From assembly GCF_008710285.1 (NCBI RefSeq), contig NZ_VYQF01000007.1:124001-188000 (forward strand): DNA of 64,000 nucleotides. The letters run 5' to 3'. The translations under genes were made by a program, and so were the position numbers. Below the pieces are notes generated by a model. The model made no database searches. It saw only the letters and a program-made list of their open reading frames with translations, and was not told the DNA's origin. Positions within the stretch are counted from its first letter, which is position 1. Each line of letters opens with the position of its first letter. The DNA is from Ginsengibacter hankyongi. Its GTDB lineage: Bacteria; Bacteroidota; Bacteroidia; Chitinophagales; Chitinophagaceae. Shown piece after piece: positions 8,463 to 16,305 of the stretch.

Positions 8463-8905
8463 TGAAAAATATTTTCTTATTAATTGTTTTAAGTTTTTTC
8501 ATTTCATGTTCCGGAAAAAACAAGGTTCCGCCGGAAATTATTCAACCGAATAAAATGAAAAAATTATTATGGGATGTAATCCAGGCACAGGCTCTTGCTA
8601 CCGAAACTGCAAGAAAAGATTCAACGGTAAATGAAGTAGCTGAAAATAAAGTATTGACACAAAAAATTTTTGATATTTATAAAATTAGATCAAAGGATTT
8701 TGATCAAAGCTATAATTGGTATACCAGTCACCCCGACGTAATGCGAATTATTGTTGATAGTCTGAACGCCGAAAAACAAAGGGAAAGCCAGTTAGAGCAA
8801 CAAGAAAAATATAAGCCTATAAAATCAACTCCGTTAAAAAAAATAGATTCGGTTAAAAAAATAAATGCAATAAGAAAATTGCATTCATTAAAGTTGACTC
8901 AATAA
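8462..8905 (+). CDS. DUF4296-type lipoprotein of unknown function
   Basis: The 147-residue product starts with a lipoprotein signal (FFISCSG, lipid-modified Cys16). The body has a helical region (KMKKLLWDVIQAQALATETARKD, about 32-54) and DIYKIRSKDFDQSYNWYTSHPDVMRIIVDSL. The latter is the hallmark of DUF4296, a short Bacteroidota lipoprotein family of unknown role. The C-terminal 50 residues are lysine-rich and probably disordered. Its ATG overlaps the porD stop by one base (TAATG), indicating translational coupling. A link to outer-membrane biogenesis or T9SS is suggested only by this context. Confidence 0.78.
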   Translation: MKNIFLLIVLSFFISCSGKNKVPPEIIQPNKMKKLLWDVIQAQALATETARKDSTVNEVAENKVLTQKIFDIYKIRSKDFDQSYNWYTSHPDVMRIIVDSLNAEKQRESQLEQQEKYKPIKSTPLKKIDSVKKINAIRKLHSLKLTQ

Positions 8906-8920
8906 AATATTAGGATAAAA

Positions 8921-9619
8921 ATGAACAAAGTATTTAATCATGCAGAAGAGGCACTTGCAGACATTTCAGATGGCAATATAATAATGCTTGGCGGATTCGG
9001 CTTATGTGGTATTCCGGAAAATTGTATAAATGCATTGGTAAAAAAGAAAGTAAAAAATCTTACCTGTATTTCCAATAATGCCGGCGTAGACGATTTTGGA
9101 ATTGGATTATTATTGCAACAAAAGCAACTGAGAAAAATGATCGCTTCTTATGTTGGAGAAAATGGTGAATTTGAAAGGCAATTATTAAGTGGTGAACTGG
9201 ATGTCGAATTAATTCCGCAAGGTACGCTTGCAACGAGATGCATGGCGGCTGGGTATGGGTTACCTGCATTTTTTACACCTGCCGGCGTAGGCACTGAAGT
9301 TGCAACCGGCAAAGAATTACGTGAATTTAAAGGGAAGCAATATCTTATGGAATATGCATTTGATGCCGATTTTGCGTTAGTAAAAGCTTGGAAAGGAGAT
9401 ACTTTAGGAAATCTGATTTATAAGGAGACTGCAAGAAACTTTAATCCACTAATGGCTATGGCGGGCAAAATTACTATTGCAGAAGTGGAAAAATTAATGC
9501 AGCCGGGAGAACTTAATCCGGATGAAATACACACACCCGGAATTTATGTTCATAGAATTTTTGAAGGCAAGAACTATGAAAAAAGAATTGAACAACGAAC
9601 AGTGAGAAAATTAGAGTAA
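8921..9619 (+). CDS. scoA: 3-oxoacid CoA-transferase, subunit A
   Basis: This is the A subunit of a two-subunit succinyl-CoA:3-oxoacid CoA-transferase, which moves CoA between succinyl-CoA and acetoacetate or another oxoacid. The 232-residue protein has the family start, [17 protein letters not shown] (residues 20-36). The glycine-rich [15 protein letters not shown] and [22 protein letters not shown]-like segments follow. Subunit B follows 26 bases later. The gene starts 15 bases after the DUF4296 gene, so read-through from coaBC is possible. The exact acceptor oxoacid is not resolvable from sequence. Confidence 0.93.
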   Translation: MNKVFNHAEEALADISDGNIIMLGGFGLCGIPENCINALVKKKVKNLTCISNNAGVDDFGIGLLLQQKQLRKMIASYVGENGEFERQLLSGELDVELIPQGTLATRCMAAGYGLPAFFTPAGVGTEVATGKELREFKGKQYLMEYAFDADFALVKAWKGDTLGNLIYKETARNFNPLMAMAGKITIAEVEKLMQPGELNPDEIHTPGIYVHRIFEGKNYEKRIEQRTVRKLE

Positions 9620-9645
9620 TAGCTAAATTAATTACACAATTTATC

Positions 9646-10311
9646 ATGTTAGATAAAAACCAAATAGCACAAAGAATAGCCATGGAATTAAAAGATGGCT
9701 TTTATGTAAACCTGGGAATTGGCATTCCCACTTTAGTTGCTAATTATATTCCAAAAGACATTGATGTCGTTTTTCAATCTGAAAATGGGCTGCTTGGTAT
9801 GGGACCTTTTCCGTTAGAAGGCGAGGAGGATGCTGATTTGATTAATGCGGGCAAGCAAACCATAACCACAGTACCAGGCTCGGCTTTTTTTGATAGCGCA
9901 ATGAGCTTCGGAATGATCCGTTCGGGTAAAGTTGACCTCACGGTGCTTGGTGCAATGGAGGTGAGCGAAAAAGGCGATATCGCCAATTGGAAAATTCCGG
10001 GTAAAATGGTAAAGGGTATGGGTGGGGCTATGGATCTTGTAGCAAGTGCTAAAAATATTATTGTGGCAATGATGCATACTAACCCTAAAGGTCAATCGAA
10101 ATTGCTGTCACAATGTACACTTCCGTTAACAGGAGTTGGTTGCGTAAAAAAGGTAGTAACAGAACTCGGAGTTTTGAATATAACGCAAGATGGATTTCAC
10201 CTGGTTGAAAGAGCTCCCGGCGTATCTGTAGACGAAATAAAAAGTAAAACAGAGGGCAAACTTTACATTAATTTAGATGTGCCAGAAATGAACTTATCGG
10301 ATTTCGAATAG
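9646..10311 (+). CDS. scoB: 3-oxoacid CoA-transferase, subunit B
   Basis: The 221-residue B subunit carries the catalytic glutamate that forms the enzyme-CoA thioester, in the motif [10 protein letters not shown] (Glu46). [16 protein letters not shown] (21-36) and the GGAMDLV segment (about 125) are also typical of the family. It acts together with the A subunit encoded just upstream. No terminator is obvious in the 45-base gap to the convergent response-regulator gene. Confidence 0.94.
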   Translation: MLDKNQIAQRIAMELKDGFYVNLGIGIPTLVANYIPKDIDVVFQSENGLLGMGPFPLEGEEDADLINAGKQTITTVPGSAFFDSAMSFGMIRSGKVDLTVLGAMEVSEKGDIANWKIPGKMVKGMGGAMDLVASAKNIIVAMMHTNPKGQSKLLSQCTLPLTGVGCVKKVVTELGVLNITQDGFHLVERAPGVSVDEIKSKTEGKLYINLDVPEMNLSDFE

Positions 10312-10356
10312 GGCTTCCGTTTTACAAGCAACCGAAAATTATAATTTACCTGCCGA

Positions 10357-11007
10357 CTAATCTATTAGCGAATTTTTCATAGCAAAGAAAACTAGCCCAA
10401 CAGAATTTTTTACACCGAATCTTTCCATTAACCTGTCTTTAATAGCTTCAACAGTTCTCGCACTTATATCCATTTTTTGAGCGATTTCCTGGGCGGTATA
10501 CTCAAGGCAAACTAAAGAAAGTACTTCTTTTTCTCTATCGCTTATAACTACTTCACTATTAAGGTTGGGATTGAATTTTTGTTTAGAATAATTTTTCTTA
10601 ATAAGAACCCTATTTACAAAATTGTTTAAATAGAAACCTGTTCTCATTACATCCATGATCCCTTGTTTTATTTCTTCAGGATCTGTGCTCTTTAGTAAAT
10701 ATCCATTTGCACCGCTATCCATAAGATGTCCAACAAAGCGTTCATCTTCATACATAGTTAAGATCAGGATTTTAATAGCAGGAAAATGTCTGTTAATATA
10801 TTTAGTTGTTTCAATGCCATCCTTCACCGGCATTTTGAGGTCCATAAGTATTATGTCAGGATTTGCCTGTTCTACTCCCTGGATTAGCTCTTCTCCATTT
10901 TCAGCTTCGAGCACGAACTGAATATTATGATATGGTTTTAAAGAAAGTATGACTCCCTTTCTGAAAATTTTATGATCATCAGCTATGGCAACTTTAATTG
11001 TATCCAT
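10357..11007 (-). CDS. Response regulator, NarL/LuxR family
   Basis: The 216-residue protein has an N-terminal receiver domain with acidic pocket Asp10-Asp11, phosphoacceptor Asp56 (LMDLKMP), Thr84 and Lys106. A C-terminal LuxR-type helix-turn-helix occupies about 150-213 (SDREKEVLSLVCLEYTAQEI, then DISARTVEAIKDRLMERFGV). All residues needed for phosphorelay are present. It is the last gene of a minus-strand set with the histidine kinase (60-bp gap) and is most likely its direct phosphorylation target. The regulated genes are unknown; palindromes in 13203-13427 are candidate sites. Confidence 0.93.
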   Translation of the reverse strand: MDTIKVAIADDHKIFRKGVILSLKPYHNIQFVLEAENGEELIQGVEQANPDIILMDLKMPVKDGIETTKYINRHFPAIKILILTMYEDERFVGHLMDSGANGYLLKSTDPEEIKQGIMDVMRTGFYLNNFVNRVLIKKNYSKQKFNPNLNSEVVISDREKEVLSLVCLEYTAQEIAQKMDISARTVEAIKDRLMERFGVKNSVGLVFFAMKNSLID

Positions 11008-11067
11008 AATTAACTTAAGGGGGTTAAATTAAAAAGGTAAAATTGGCCAAAAGAAAATCATCAGGGT

Positions 11068-11898
11068 CTAATTTCTAGCGGGTTCTCTTGGTACTTCAAT
11101 TGTTACTTTATAATAAGTTTGTGTACTGTCTATATCAAATGAAATGTTACCTTTTAATACTTTAATTCTGCTCTCAATATTTTTTAATCCGAGGCCACCA
11201 GAATCATAATTTAGTTTTTCGAATTCTTCCTGCAGAATCCCTTTTCCATCATGGTGTATGCGAAAATATGAAAAATTCCCTTGTACATTTTGGGTTAAGT
11301 GAATAAATCCTGCGCAGCTGTGTTTAATTATGTTTGTTACTAATTCCTGCAATATGCGAAAAACAAGTAATTCCTGGTCTTCCCTTAATCTCTCTCTATT
11401 ATCATGAAAACGAGTACTGGCATTAATTACACCAGAACCATTTATTTTTTCGAATAGGTCTTTCATTGCTGATTCTAATCCAAAATTTTTAAGAGTGGGC
11501 GGCATAAGGCTGTGAGAAATATTGCGAATTAGCTGAATACTATCATCAATAATTTGCTTTGCACTAAAGATTGATTGCAACTGAATGGCAGGTTCCTGGT
11601 GAATAAGATTTTCATTAAGATAAAGCCTTGCAGTAGCTAAGAGCGGCCCCGCGTCATCATGAAGATCGGCGGCAATTCGTTGCCTTTCCTCTTCCTGGAA
11701 ATTTATAGAGGCCTTTAGCAACATTTGTTGCTTTTCCTCTTCCATTTTTTGAAGTTGCTTATTAAATTTAATAACCCTTCGCTGGTGAAATACCACAACA
11801 GATACAAGGGTAATTGCCATTACAAACATGCCAATCGTACCAAATATAAGTACATTTGATAAACCATAAGAATTTCCTGATGCTTGTAGGAAGTACAT
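11068..11898 (-). CDS. Sensor histidine kinase, HisKA_3 type, single transmembrane helix
   Basis: The 276-residue kinase has one membrane helix (about 14-38), a short coiled coil (39-68) and the HisKA_3 box ERQRIAADLHDDAGPLL with phospho-His80. A HATPase_c domain follows, with N-box ELVTNIIKHS, G1-like HHDGKGI and G2 GLGLKNIESRI. It has almost no extracytoplasmic portion. Sensing must therefore come from the membrane segment or a partner, and the multi-TM protein encoded 16 bp upstream is the obvious candidate. HisKA_3 kinases pair with LuxR-type regulators, fitting the downstream gene. Confidence 0.92.
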   Translation of the reverse strand: MYFLQASGNSYGLSNVLIFGTIGMFVMAITLVSVVVFHQRRVIKFNKQLQKMEEEKQQMLLKASINFQEEERQRIAADLHDDAGPLLATARLYLNENLIHQEPAIQLQSIFSAKQIIDDSIQLIRNISHSLMPPTLKNFGLESAMKDLFEKINGSGVINASTRFHDNRERLREDQELLVFRILQELVTNIIKHSCAGFIHLTQNVQGNFSYFRIHHDGKGILQEEFEKLNYDSGGLGLKNIESRIKVLKGNISFDIDSTQTYYKVTIEVPREPARN

Positions 11899-11914
11899 TT
11901 ATAATGAACGCGGT

Positions 11915-12640
11915 TTAGTTTTTTAAATTATAAGAAAGCCTGTCATCCCAATTTTTATTTTTCTGAGCCTGTTCATTTGGGGGAGTCTCTTTCATCAGCA
12001 TTGCTATTGAAAGTAATACATTTTTTAAAATATTAAATGAGGAGTTAATAATAAGGTATTGTATTTGAAATGCCCTGTCCTTAATCATATTTTCCGTCAT
12101 GATGTATAGAAAAAAAGTTCCTGATAAATAAATAAGAAACGTAATAACGATCCAAAAATTGGATGTTGAATATACAAAAAGATTATTAGATCCTTTTAAT
12201 TGAACAACAAGGTAGTATATACACAAGAGTATAATAAAAATACACTCTACTCCCGAAGTGATGGAATCAAATGCATTCATTTGATTAATTAAGAAAAAGT
12301 CAATACAAGAAAATGTGAAAAACAAACTCCAGATTAGGAGAACGCCTTTTTTTATACGTCCTCCGGAAGGCATGGCGTAATAATAAAACAAACAAAAGAA
12401 AGAAAACTCTACAACAGTGTAAATTGCAAAAACAATGAAAATGTTTTTAAAATGTATTTCATAAAAGTAGTAACCAATTGCTTCATTTATTATACAATAT
12501 ATGATATAATAAAAAATTACCCTTAGTGATTTTTCATTGTTATTTTTTTTAAATAAAAGAAAAAATACTAAGGGTAATAAATCAGAGAAGTTACTTATTA
12601 ATGTTATTGAACTCAAGATAGCAGGTTGGTTTAAGACCAA
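11915..12640 (-). CDS. Multi-pass membrane protein of unknown function, probable partner of the adjacent histidine kinase
   Basis: The 241-residue protein has about six or seven hydrophobic segments spread from residue 8 to 215. Short charged loops separate them, and the polar C-terminal tail is asparagine- and lysine-rich (KNKNWDDRLSYNLKN). I recognise no family. Its genomic place between the small protein and the kinase (16-bp gap to the kinase), together with the kinase's lack of a sensor domain, suggests it supplies the sensing module in trans. This is inference. The start at 12640 gives a first hydrophobic segment soon after the N-terminus. Confidence 0.72.
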   Translation of the reverse strand: MVLNQPAILSSITLISNFSDLLPLVFFLLFKKNNNEKSLRVIFYYIIYCIINEAIGYYFYEIHFKNIFIVFAIYTVVEFSFFCLFYYYAMPSGGRIKKGVLLIWSLFFTFSCIDFFLINQMNAFDSITSGVECIFIILLCIYYLVVQLKGSNNLFVYSTSNFWIVITFLIYLSGTFFLYIMTENMIKDRAFQIQYLIINSSFNILKNVLLSIAMLMKETPPNEQAQKNKNWDDRLSYNLKN

Positions 12641-12670
12641 ATATAGCTATCTATTTTAATTTTTTGAAAT

Positions 12671-13048
12671 TTAAGCATTTAATACTTCAATAATACCGTT
12701 TAAACCATCCCAATATATTGTTTTATCAGCAACAATTGCATCCTGCCTTGCTATATCTCCTGTATTAGTAACTACAGAAAATTCAAGGATGTCTTTACCG
12801 TCTGCATCAACTGCAGTGTAAACTAAATGTTCTTCGTTCATGTTGGTAAGGCATTTACGGAAATTGATTCCTACGCAACCTGGCTGAGCCATGATCTGCT
12901 CAAGTATATTCCGCCCGATGTAATAACCTTTTGTAGCTGTTGGGTTAGCTTCCCTGAAAGCATTTACTAATTTGATACCTTCATTAAGGCCGATGTTTTC
13001 GCCAACTTCAGCCAAATTCTTGGTTTCTAAAAGCGCATTTTGTGTCAT
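12671..13048 (-). CDS. Small soluble protein of unknown function upstream of a two-component operon
   Basis: From the ATG at 13048 the protein is 125 residues, with no signal peptide and no membrane segment. Visible features are a helical N-terminal half (NLAEVGENIGLNEGIKLVNAF) and GYYIGRNILEQIMAQPGCVG. An apparently beta-rich second half follows (HLVYTAVDADGKDILEFSVV, TIYWDGLNGIIEVLNA). Two cysteines (in QPGCVGI and RKCLTN) sit 10 residues apart. I do not recognise a functional family. An in-frame ATG at 13087 would add 13 residues that read like an A-rich untranslated leader, so I prefer 13048. It heads a minus-strand set with the membrane protein, kinase and regulator (30-bp gap). Confidence 0.68.
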   Translation of the reverse strand: MTQNALLETKNLAEVGENIGLNEGIKLVNAFREANPTATKGYYIGRNILEQIMAQPGCVGINFRKCLTNMNEEHLVYTAVDADGKDILEFSVVTNTGDIARQDAIVADKTIYWDGLNGIIEVLNA

Positions 13049-13202
13049 AATTGTAAGTTTTAAGTTGTTTTTTTGTGGTTTATTCAATTAATTTCAAACA
13101 CTAACTTCCTAAAAAAGAAAATATAATACAACCAACATTTTGTTGAATGATGTTCCTTAAATTTGCCGAAAGGCTTTATCAATAAGGGTTTTAGGCAAAA
13201 CA

Positions 13203-13221
13203 AAACGTATAAAATACGTTT
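13203..13221. promoter_or_regulatory. 19-bp perfect inverted repeat, candidate operator
   Basis: Arms AAACGTAT (13203-13210) and ATACGTTT (13214-13221) are exact inverted complements around a 3-base AAA spacer. This geometry suits a dimeric LuxR-type regulator. It lies about 155 bp upstream of the small-protein gene start at 13048. The regulator is not identified. Confidence 0.45.
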
Positions 13222-13229
13222 AAAATGAG

Positions 13230-13261
13230 GTAAATTTACGCGTTAAAAATAGTAAATTTAC
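13230..13261. promoter_or_regulatory. Pair of identical 10-bp palindromes, two helical turns apart
   Basis: GTAAATTTAC occurs at 13230-13239 and again at 13252-13261. Each copy is a perfect palindrome, and the 22-base period puts both on the same DNA face. This suggests cooperative binding of two dimers, although the sequence is AT-rich. Confidence 0.4.
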
Positions 13262-13359
13262 TATTCAAATTAAAGAGAGTTTTCACTCAGTACAACTACT
13301 TTAAACCAAATAGTAAAAAACCGATAAGGCGGGACTTTATGCTGATCGAATGATAATTT

Positions 13360-13427
13360 GACCCGAAAAAGTCTGTCAATATTGACACTTAAGTCGATTG
13401 GGTATCACTGACAGATTATGTCGGGTT
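13360..13427. repeat. Nested inverted repeat, possible operator or structured RNA
   Basis: Outer arms at 13360-13378 and 13409-13427 are imperfectly complementary (14 Watson-Crick and 2 G-T pairs over 19 positions). The left arm ends in TGTCA, which also forms part of a perfect 14-bp palindrome, TGTCAATATTGACA (13374-13387). The TGTCA element can thus pair with either of two TGACA elements. Confidence 0.45.
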
Positions 13428-13770
13428 AATTAGTAACCGTTATCTCTCTTATTCAAATAAAAATTGTAGATGTAATAACACAGCAATTTTTATAAATCGT
13501 CTATTGAAAAAAAATGTTCTAACATGCTAGAGGGCAAAATTGCTTATTTATTGCTATGTTATTAATACAATTAATTAAGTAAAAATGCAAATATACGTTA
13601 GTAAATAATTTAATCTAGTATAGTAAAATCTCTAAAGTATTATTACCAAGAAAAAATTAGGCTTAAACCAAAAATATTGGGTGTTTTCTGAAATAGATTT
13701 GTTTAATCTTCGTTATAGTTTTATATTTTTACTAATAATACTACCATTAAAAACGTAAGCTTATAAATCC

Positions 13771-14436
13771 ATGTCTATAACCACCGTAATTAAAATTGCA
13801 ATTGCCGATGATCACAAGATTTTCAGGGATGGAATAAAAATGGCGCTCTCAGCGAAAGATAATCTAAAAATGATATGGGAGGCTGAAGATGGTAAAGATC
13901 TTATGCACAAAATTGATATCAAAAAGCCAGATGTTTTATTGATGGATATACGAATGCCGGAAATTGATGGCATAAACGCTATTTCCATGCTTCGTAAAGA
14001 ACATGACGATGTTAAGATAATAGTCCTTACGATGTATGATGATCAACAGATGATTAGCAAAATGATGGAAATGGGTGCCAACGCATATCTTACAAAAACT
14101 ACTGACCCTGACGAAATTTATGAAGCTATACTTACCTGCATGAACGATGAGTTTTATTTTAACCAGTTAGTGAATAACGCTGTGATGGGAAAACTGATGC
14201 AGAAAAAAAATATTCGTCACCATTACGGAAGTAGTGTACCAATTGCCTTTAGTGAAAAGGAACTGAAAATATTGCAACTACTTGCAGAAGACAAAACAAC
14301 AGAAGAGATTTCTAAAATTATTTTTTTAAGCCCCAGAACTATTGAAACTATTCGCCAGAATATGAAGAATAAGGTAGGCGCCAAAACTATCGGTGGCCTC
14401 ATAACGTATGGTATGAGGAATAAAATTATTGAGTGA
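13771..14436 (+). CDS. Response regulator, NarL/LuxR family (second copy)
   Basis: The 221-residue protein has a complete receiver domain (Asp13-Asp14, phosphoacceptor Asp59 in LMDIRMP, Thr87, Lys109). Its C-terminal LuxR helix-turn-helix spans about 155-218 (SEKELKILQLLAEDKTTEEI, SPRTIETIRQNMKNKVGAK). It resembles the regulator encoded at 10357-11007 along its whole length and is transcribed away from that operon. No kinase gene adjoins it on its own strand. It may share the histidine kinase encoded on the other side of the intergenic region, or answer to an unlinked kinase. Confidence 0.92.
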   Translation: MSITTVIKIAIADDHKIFRDGIKMALSAKDNLKMIWEAEDGKDLMHKIDIKKPDVLLMDIRMPEIDGINAISMLRKEHDDVKIIVLTMYDDQQMISKMMEMGANAYLTKTTDPDEIYEAILTCMNDEFYFNQLVNNAVMGKLMQKKNIRHHYGSSVPIAFSEKELKILQLLAEDKTTEEISKIIFLSPRTIETIRQNMKNKVGAKTIGGLITYGMRNKIIE

Positions 14437-14466
14437 TGTGCAATAATCCTTTACACTCATTATTTC

Positions 14467-15207
14467 TTAGGGCAATTTTTTTAGCTGGTTAATATAATAC
14501 TCGCTCATTATTTTATGAAGATTTTGCTTTACTAATTCAACATCGTCCGATTTTGAAATAGTTACGGGCGGAAGAAAATGCAGTTCCATTTTTGTGGGCC
14601 AAAAATAAAAAGCTTGGCCCGGCGGCAAAACTTTCTTTGTATTAAACATCAAGGCGGGTAAAATATTGGTTTCGGTTTCTACGGCTAATTTAAAGGCTCC
14701 ATCATGAAATTCCTTTATAGGCATTTCGGTTTTATTTCTTGTCCCTTCAGGATACACACACATATGCATTCCCAAATTAAGAACTTCCTTCATTTTTTTA
14801 AAACTATTCTTCCTGCTATTTTTATCATTCCTGTCAACAAGTATGGATCCTCTTTTATATATTAGCCCAAATATTGGGATTTTTGCCATTTCTGCTTTTG
14901 CAATCGTTTTATTAGCGCCCGGTATAAAAGGTGTGCTCAACGGAACATCCATTAATGAATTATGATTACAAATGACAATGTATTTTTCTCCCGGTTTGAA
15001 GTTGTTTATTCCCTTTATTTTTAAGCTACACCCGGTTAAAAAAAAGAAAATACGCATCCAGATTTTTGAAATAATACGAAAGTAATTGGTGCGTTTCGGT
15101 TCTTTAATAGTCCCGATCATCCACATCAAAAGTGCAACAGGTAGCATTGTAATAATAAATACAATAAGTGCCCAGGCAGCAAAAACGCGTGATAAAATCT
15201 TTTTCAT
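14467..15207 (-). CDS. plsC: 1-acyl-sn-glycerol-3-phosphate acyltransferase (PlsC family)
   Basis: This enzyme adds the second acyl chain to lysophosphatidate to give phosphatidate. The 246-residue protein has an N-terminal membrane anchor (about 8-32), the catalytic NHNSLMD motif (His82, Asp87), and the substrate-binding VYPEGTRNK (EGTR at 154-157). The downstream LPALMFNTK segment is also typical. It lies 9 bp after ung on the same strand. The family includes related acyltransferases for other lysolipids, so the exact acceptor is inferred. Confidence 0.9.
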   Translation of the reverse strand: MKKILSRVFAAWALIVFIITMLPVALLMWMIGTIKEPKRTNYFRIISKIWMRIFFFLTGCSLKIKGINNFKPGEKYIVICNHNSLMDVPLSTPFIPGANKTIAKAEMAKIPIFGLIYKRGSILVDRNDKNSRKNSFKKMKEVLNLGMHMCVYPEGTRNKTEMPIKEFHDGAFKLAVETETNILPALMFNTKKVLPPGQAFYFWPTKMELHFLPPVTISKSDDVELVKQNLHKIMSEYYINQLKKLP

Positions 15208-15216
15208 TTGCCGTGT

Positions 15217-15891
15217 TTAGAGTTTCCAATCAATAGGCTCTTTATGTTGCAAAGTAAGTAATTCATTTGTTTTTGAAAAATGCTTGCAACCAAAAAATCC
15301 TTTATCTGCACTAAATGGAGATGGATGCGCAGCCTTCAAAACATAGTGTTTTGTTTCATCAATTAAAGATTGCTTGTCCTGTGCAAATTTCCCCCACAAC
15401 AAGAAAATAATTCCTTTTTTTTGTTCCGAAATTTTTGAAATCACACTGTCAGTAAATTGAAGCCAACCAATTTTGCTGTGGCTACCCGGTTCATTTTGCC
15501 TAACGGTTAACGATGCATTTAAAAGTAACACTCCCTGTAAAGCCCACTTCTCAAGATTTCCATTTTTTGCAGGGGCAATCCCAAGGTCATTTTCCAGTTC
15601 TTTAAAAATATTAACAAGCGACGGAGGTTTTGCTATTCCGTCAGGAACTGAGAAACTCAACCCGTGAGCTTGCCCTAGATTATGGTAAGGGTCTTGTCCT
15701 AATAAAACGACTTTTATTTTGTTGAATGGCGTTTTATTAAACGCATTAAAGATTAATGGGCCGGGGGGATAAATTATTTTTCCGGCAGATTTTTCTGCTT
15801 TAAGAAAAGTTACAATTTGCTGAAAATATACCTTATCAAATTCTTCTTTTAAAACTTCTTTCCAGCTTTCCTCAATTTGAACATTCATCAT
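15217..15891 (-). CDS. ung: Uracil-DNA glycosylase, family 1
   Basis: Ung removes uracil from DNA as the first step of base excision repair. The 224-residue protein shows all family-1 motifs: GQDPYH at 65-70 with catalytic Asp67, GLSFSVP after it, LLLNASLTVR, and the DNA-intercalation loop AAHPSPFSA with catalytic His. Two adjacent ATG codons occur at the start (15891, 15888). It is followed 9 bp later by plsC. Confidence 0.97.
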   Translation of the reverse strand: MMNVQIEESWKEVLKEEFDKVYFQQIVTFLKAEKSAGKIIYPPGPLIFNAFNKTPFNKIKVVLLGQDPYHNLGQAHGLSFSVPDGIAKPPSLVNIFKELENDLGIAPAKNGNLEKWALQGVLLLNASLTVRQNEPGSHSKIGWLQFTDSVISKISEQKKGIIFLLWGKFAQDKQSLIDETKHYVLKAAHPSPFSADKGFFGCKHFSKTNELLTLQHKEPIDWKL

Positions 15892-16008
15892 ATTTATTTT
15901 AAAATACCCCTATTGCAATTATCTTAAACTTAAAAATAATGAGAATACAAATGTGAGAAGCTAGTAATAACTCAAAAACTTTCCAGGATTTAAAAGTTTA
16001 AAAAGTTG

Positions 16009-16081
16009 TGACCCCGGAACGACTCGAACGTTCGACCCACAGCTTAGAAGGCTGTTGCTCTATCCACTGAGCTACGGGGCC
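16009..16081 (-). tRNA. tRNA-Arg (anticodon TCT)
   Basis: A full cloverleaf folds on the minus strand. The 7-bp acceptor stem is GGCCCCG/CGGGGTC with one G-T pair, the D arm is GCTC/GAGC, and the anticodon arm is ACAGC-CTTCTAA-GCTGT. The variable loop is GGGTC, the T arm is GAACG-TTCGAGT-CGTTC, and A is the discriminator. The length is 73 bases and CCA is not encoded. The anticodon TCT reads AGA/AGG, codons favoured in this AT-rich genome. Confidence 0.97.
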
Positions 16082-16132
16082 CGCAATAGTTATAATCTCT
16101 TACAAATTGATATTTAAAAAAATGGCGCCAGC

Positions 16133-16155
16133 ATTTCGCAAGGCGAAATTTTTTT
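16133..16155 (+). terminator. Terminator-like hairpin without an upstream plus-strand gene
   Basis: ATTTCGC (16133-16139) and GCGAAAT (16143-16149) pair over a 3-base loop and run into seven T residues. No plus-strand gene ends nearby: the tRNA, ung and plsC are all on the minus strand. It may end an unrecognised small transcript or be coincidental. Confidence 0.4.
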
Positions 16156-16232
16156 CTTTAAAAATGTTGCAAATATAATCTAATTAAAAAATGTATTGCA
16201 AATATAAAACAGACTTATTTCGTATACGTTAG

Positions 16233-16240
16233 TATCTTTG
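16233..16240 (+). promoter_or_regulatory. -7 element of the OmpA gene promoter
   Basis: TATCTTTG matches the Bacteroidota TAnnTTTG consensus and lies about 65 bases before the ATG at 16306. A good -33 TTG at the expected distance is not evident. Confidence 0.45.
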
Positions 16241-16305
16241 CTTTGGCAAAAAATTAATTTTCATTTCCTCAGAATTGTACATTACTTAACTATAAATATT
16301 TATTT

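Larger units (their letters stand above)
13049..13770. other. 722-bp AT-rich intergenic region between two divergent signalling transcription units
   Basis: No coding frame of note lies here. The region is very AT-rich and contains several palindromic elements, listed separately: a 19-bp inverted repeat at 13203-13221, two identical 10-bp palindromes at 13230-13239 and 13252-13261, and a nested inverted repeat at 13360-13427. Short ACGT-core sequences recur near 13594 and 13751. It must hold the promoters for both the minus-strand small-protein operon and the plus-strand response regulator. Confidence 0.7.
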
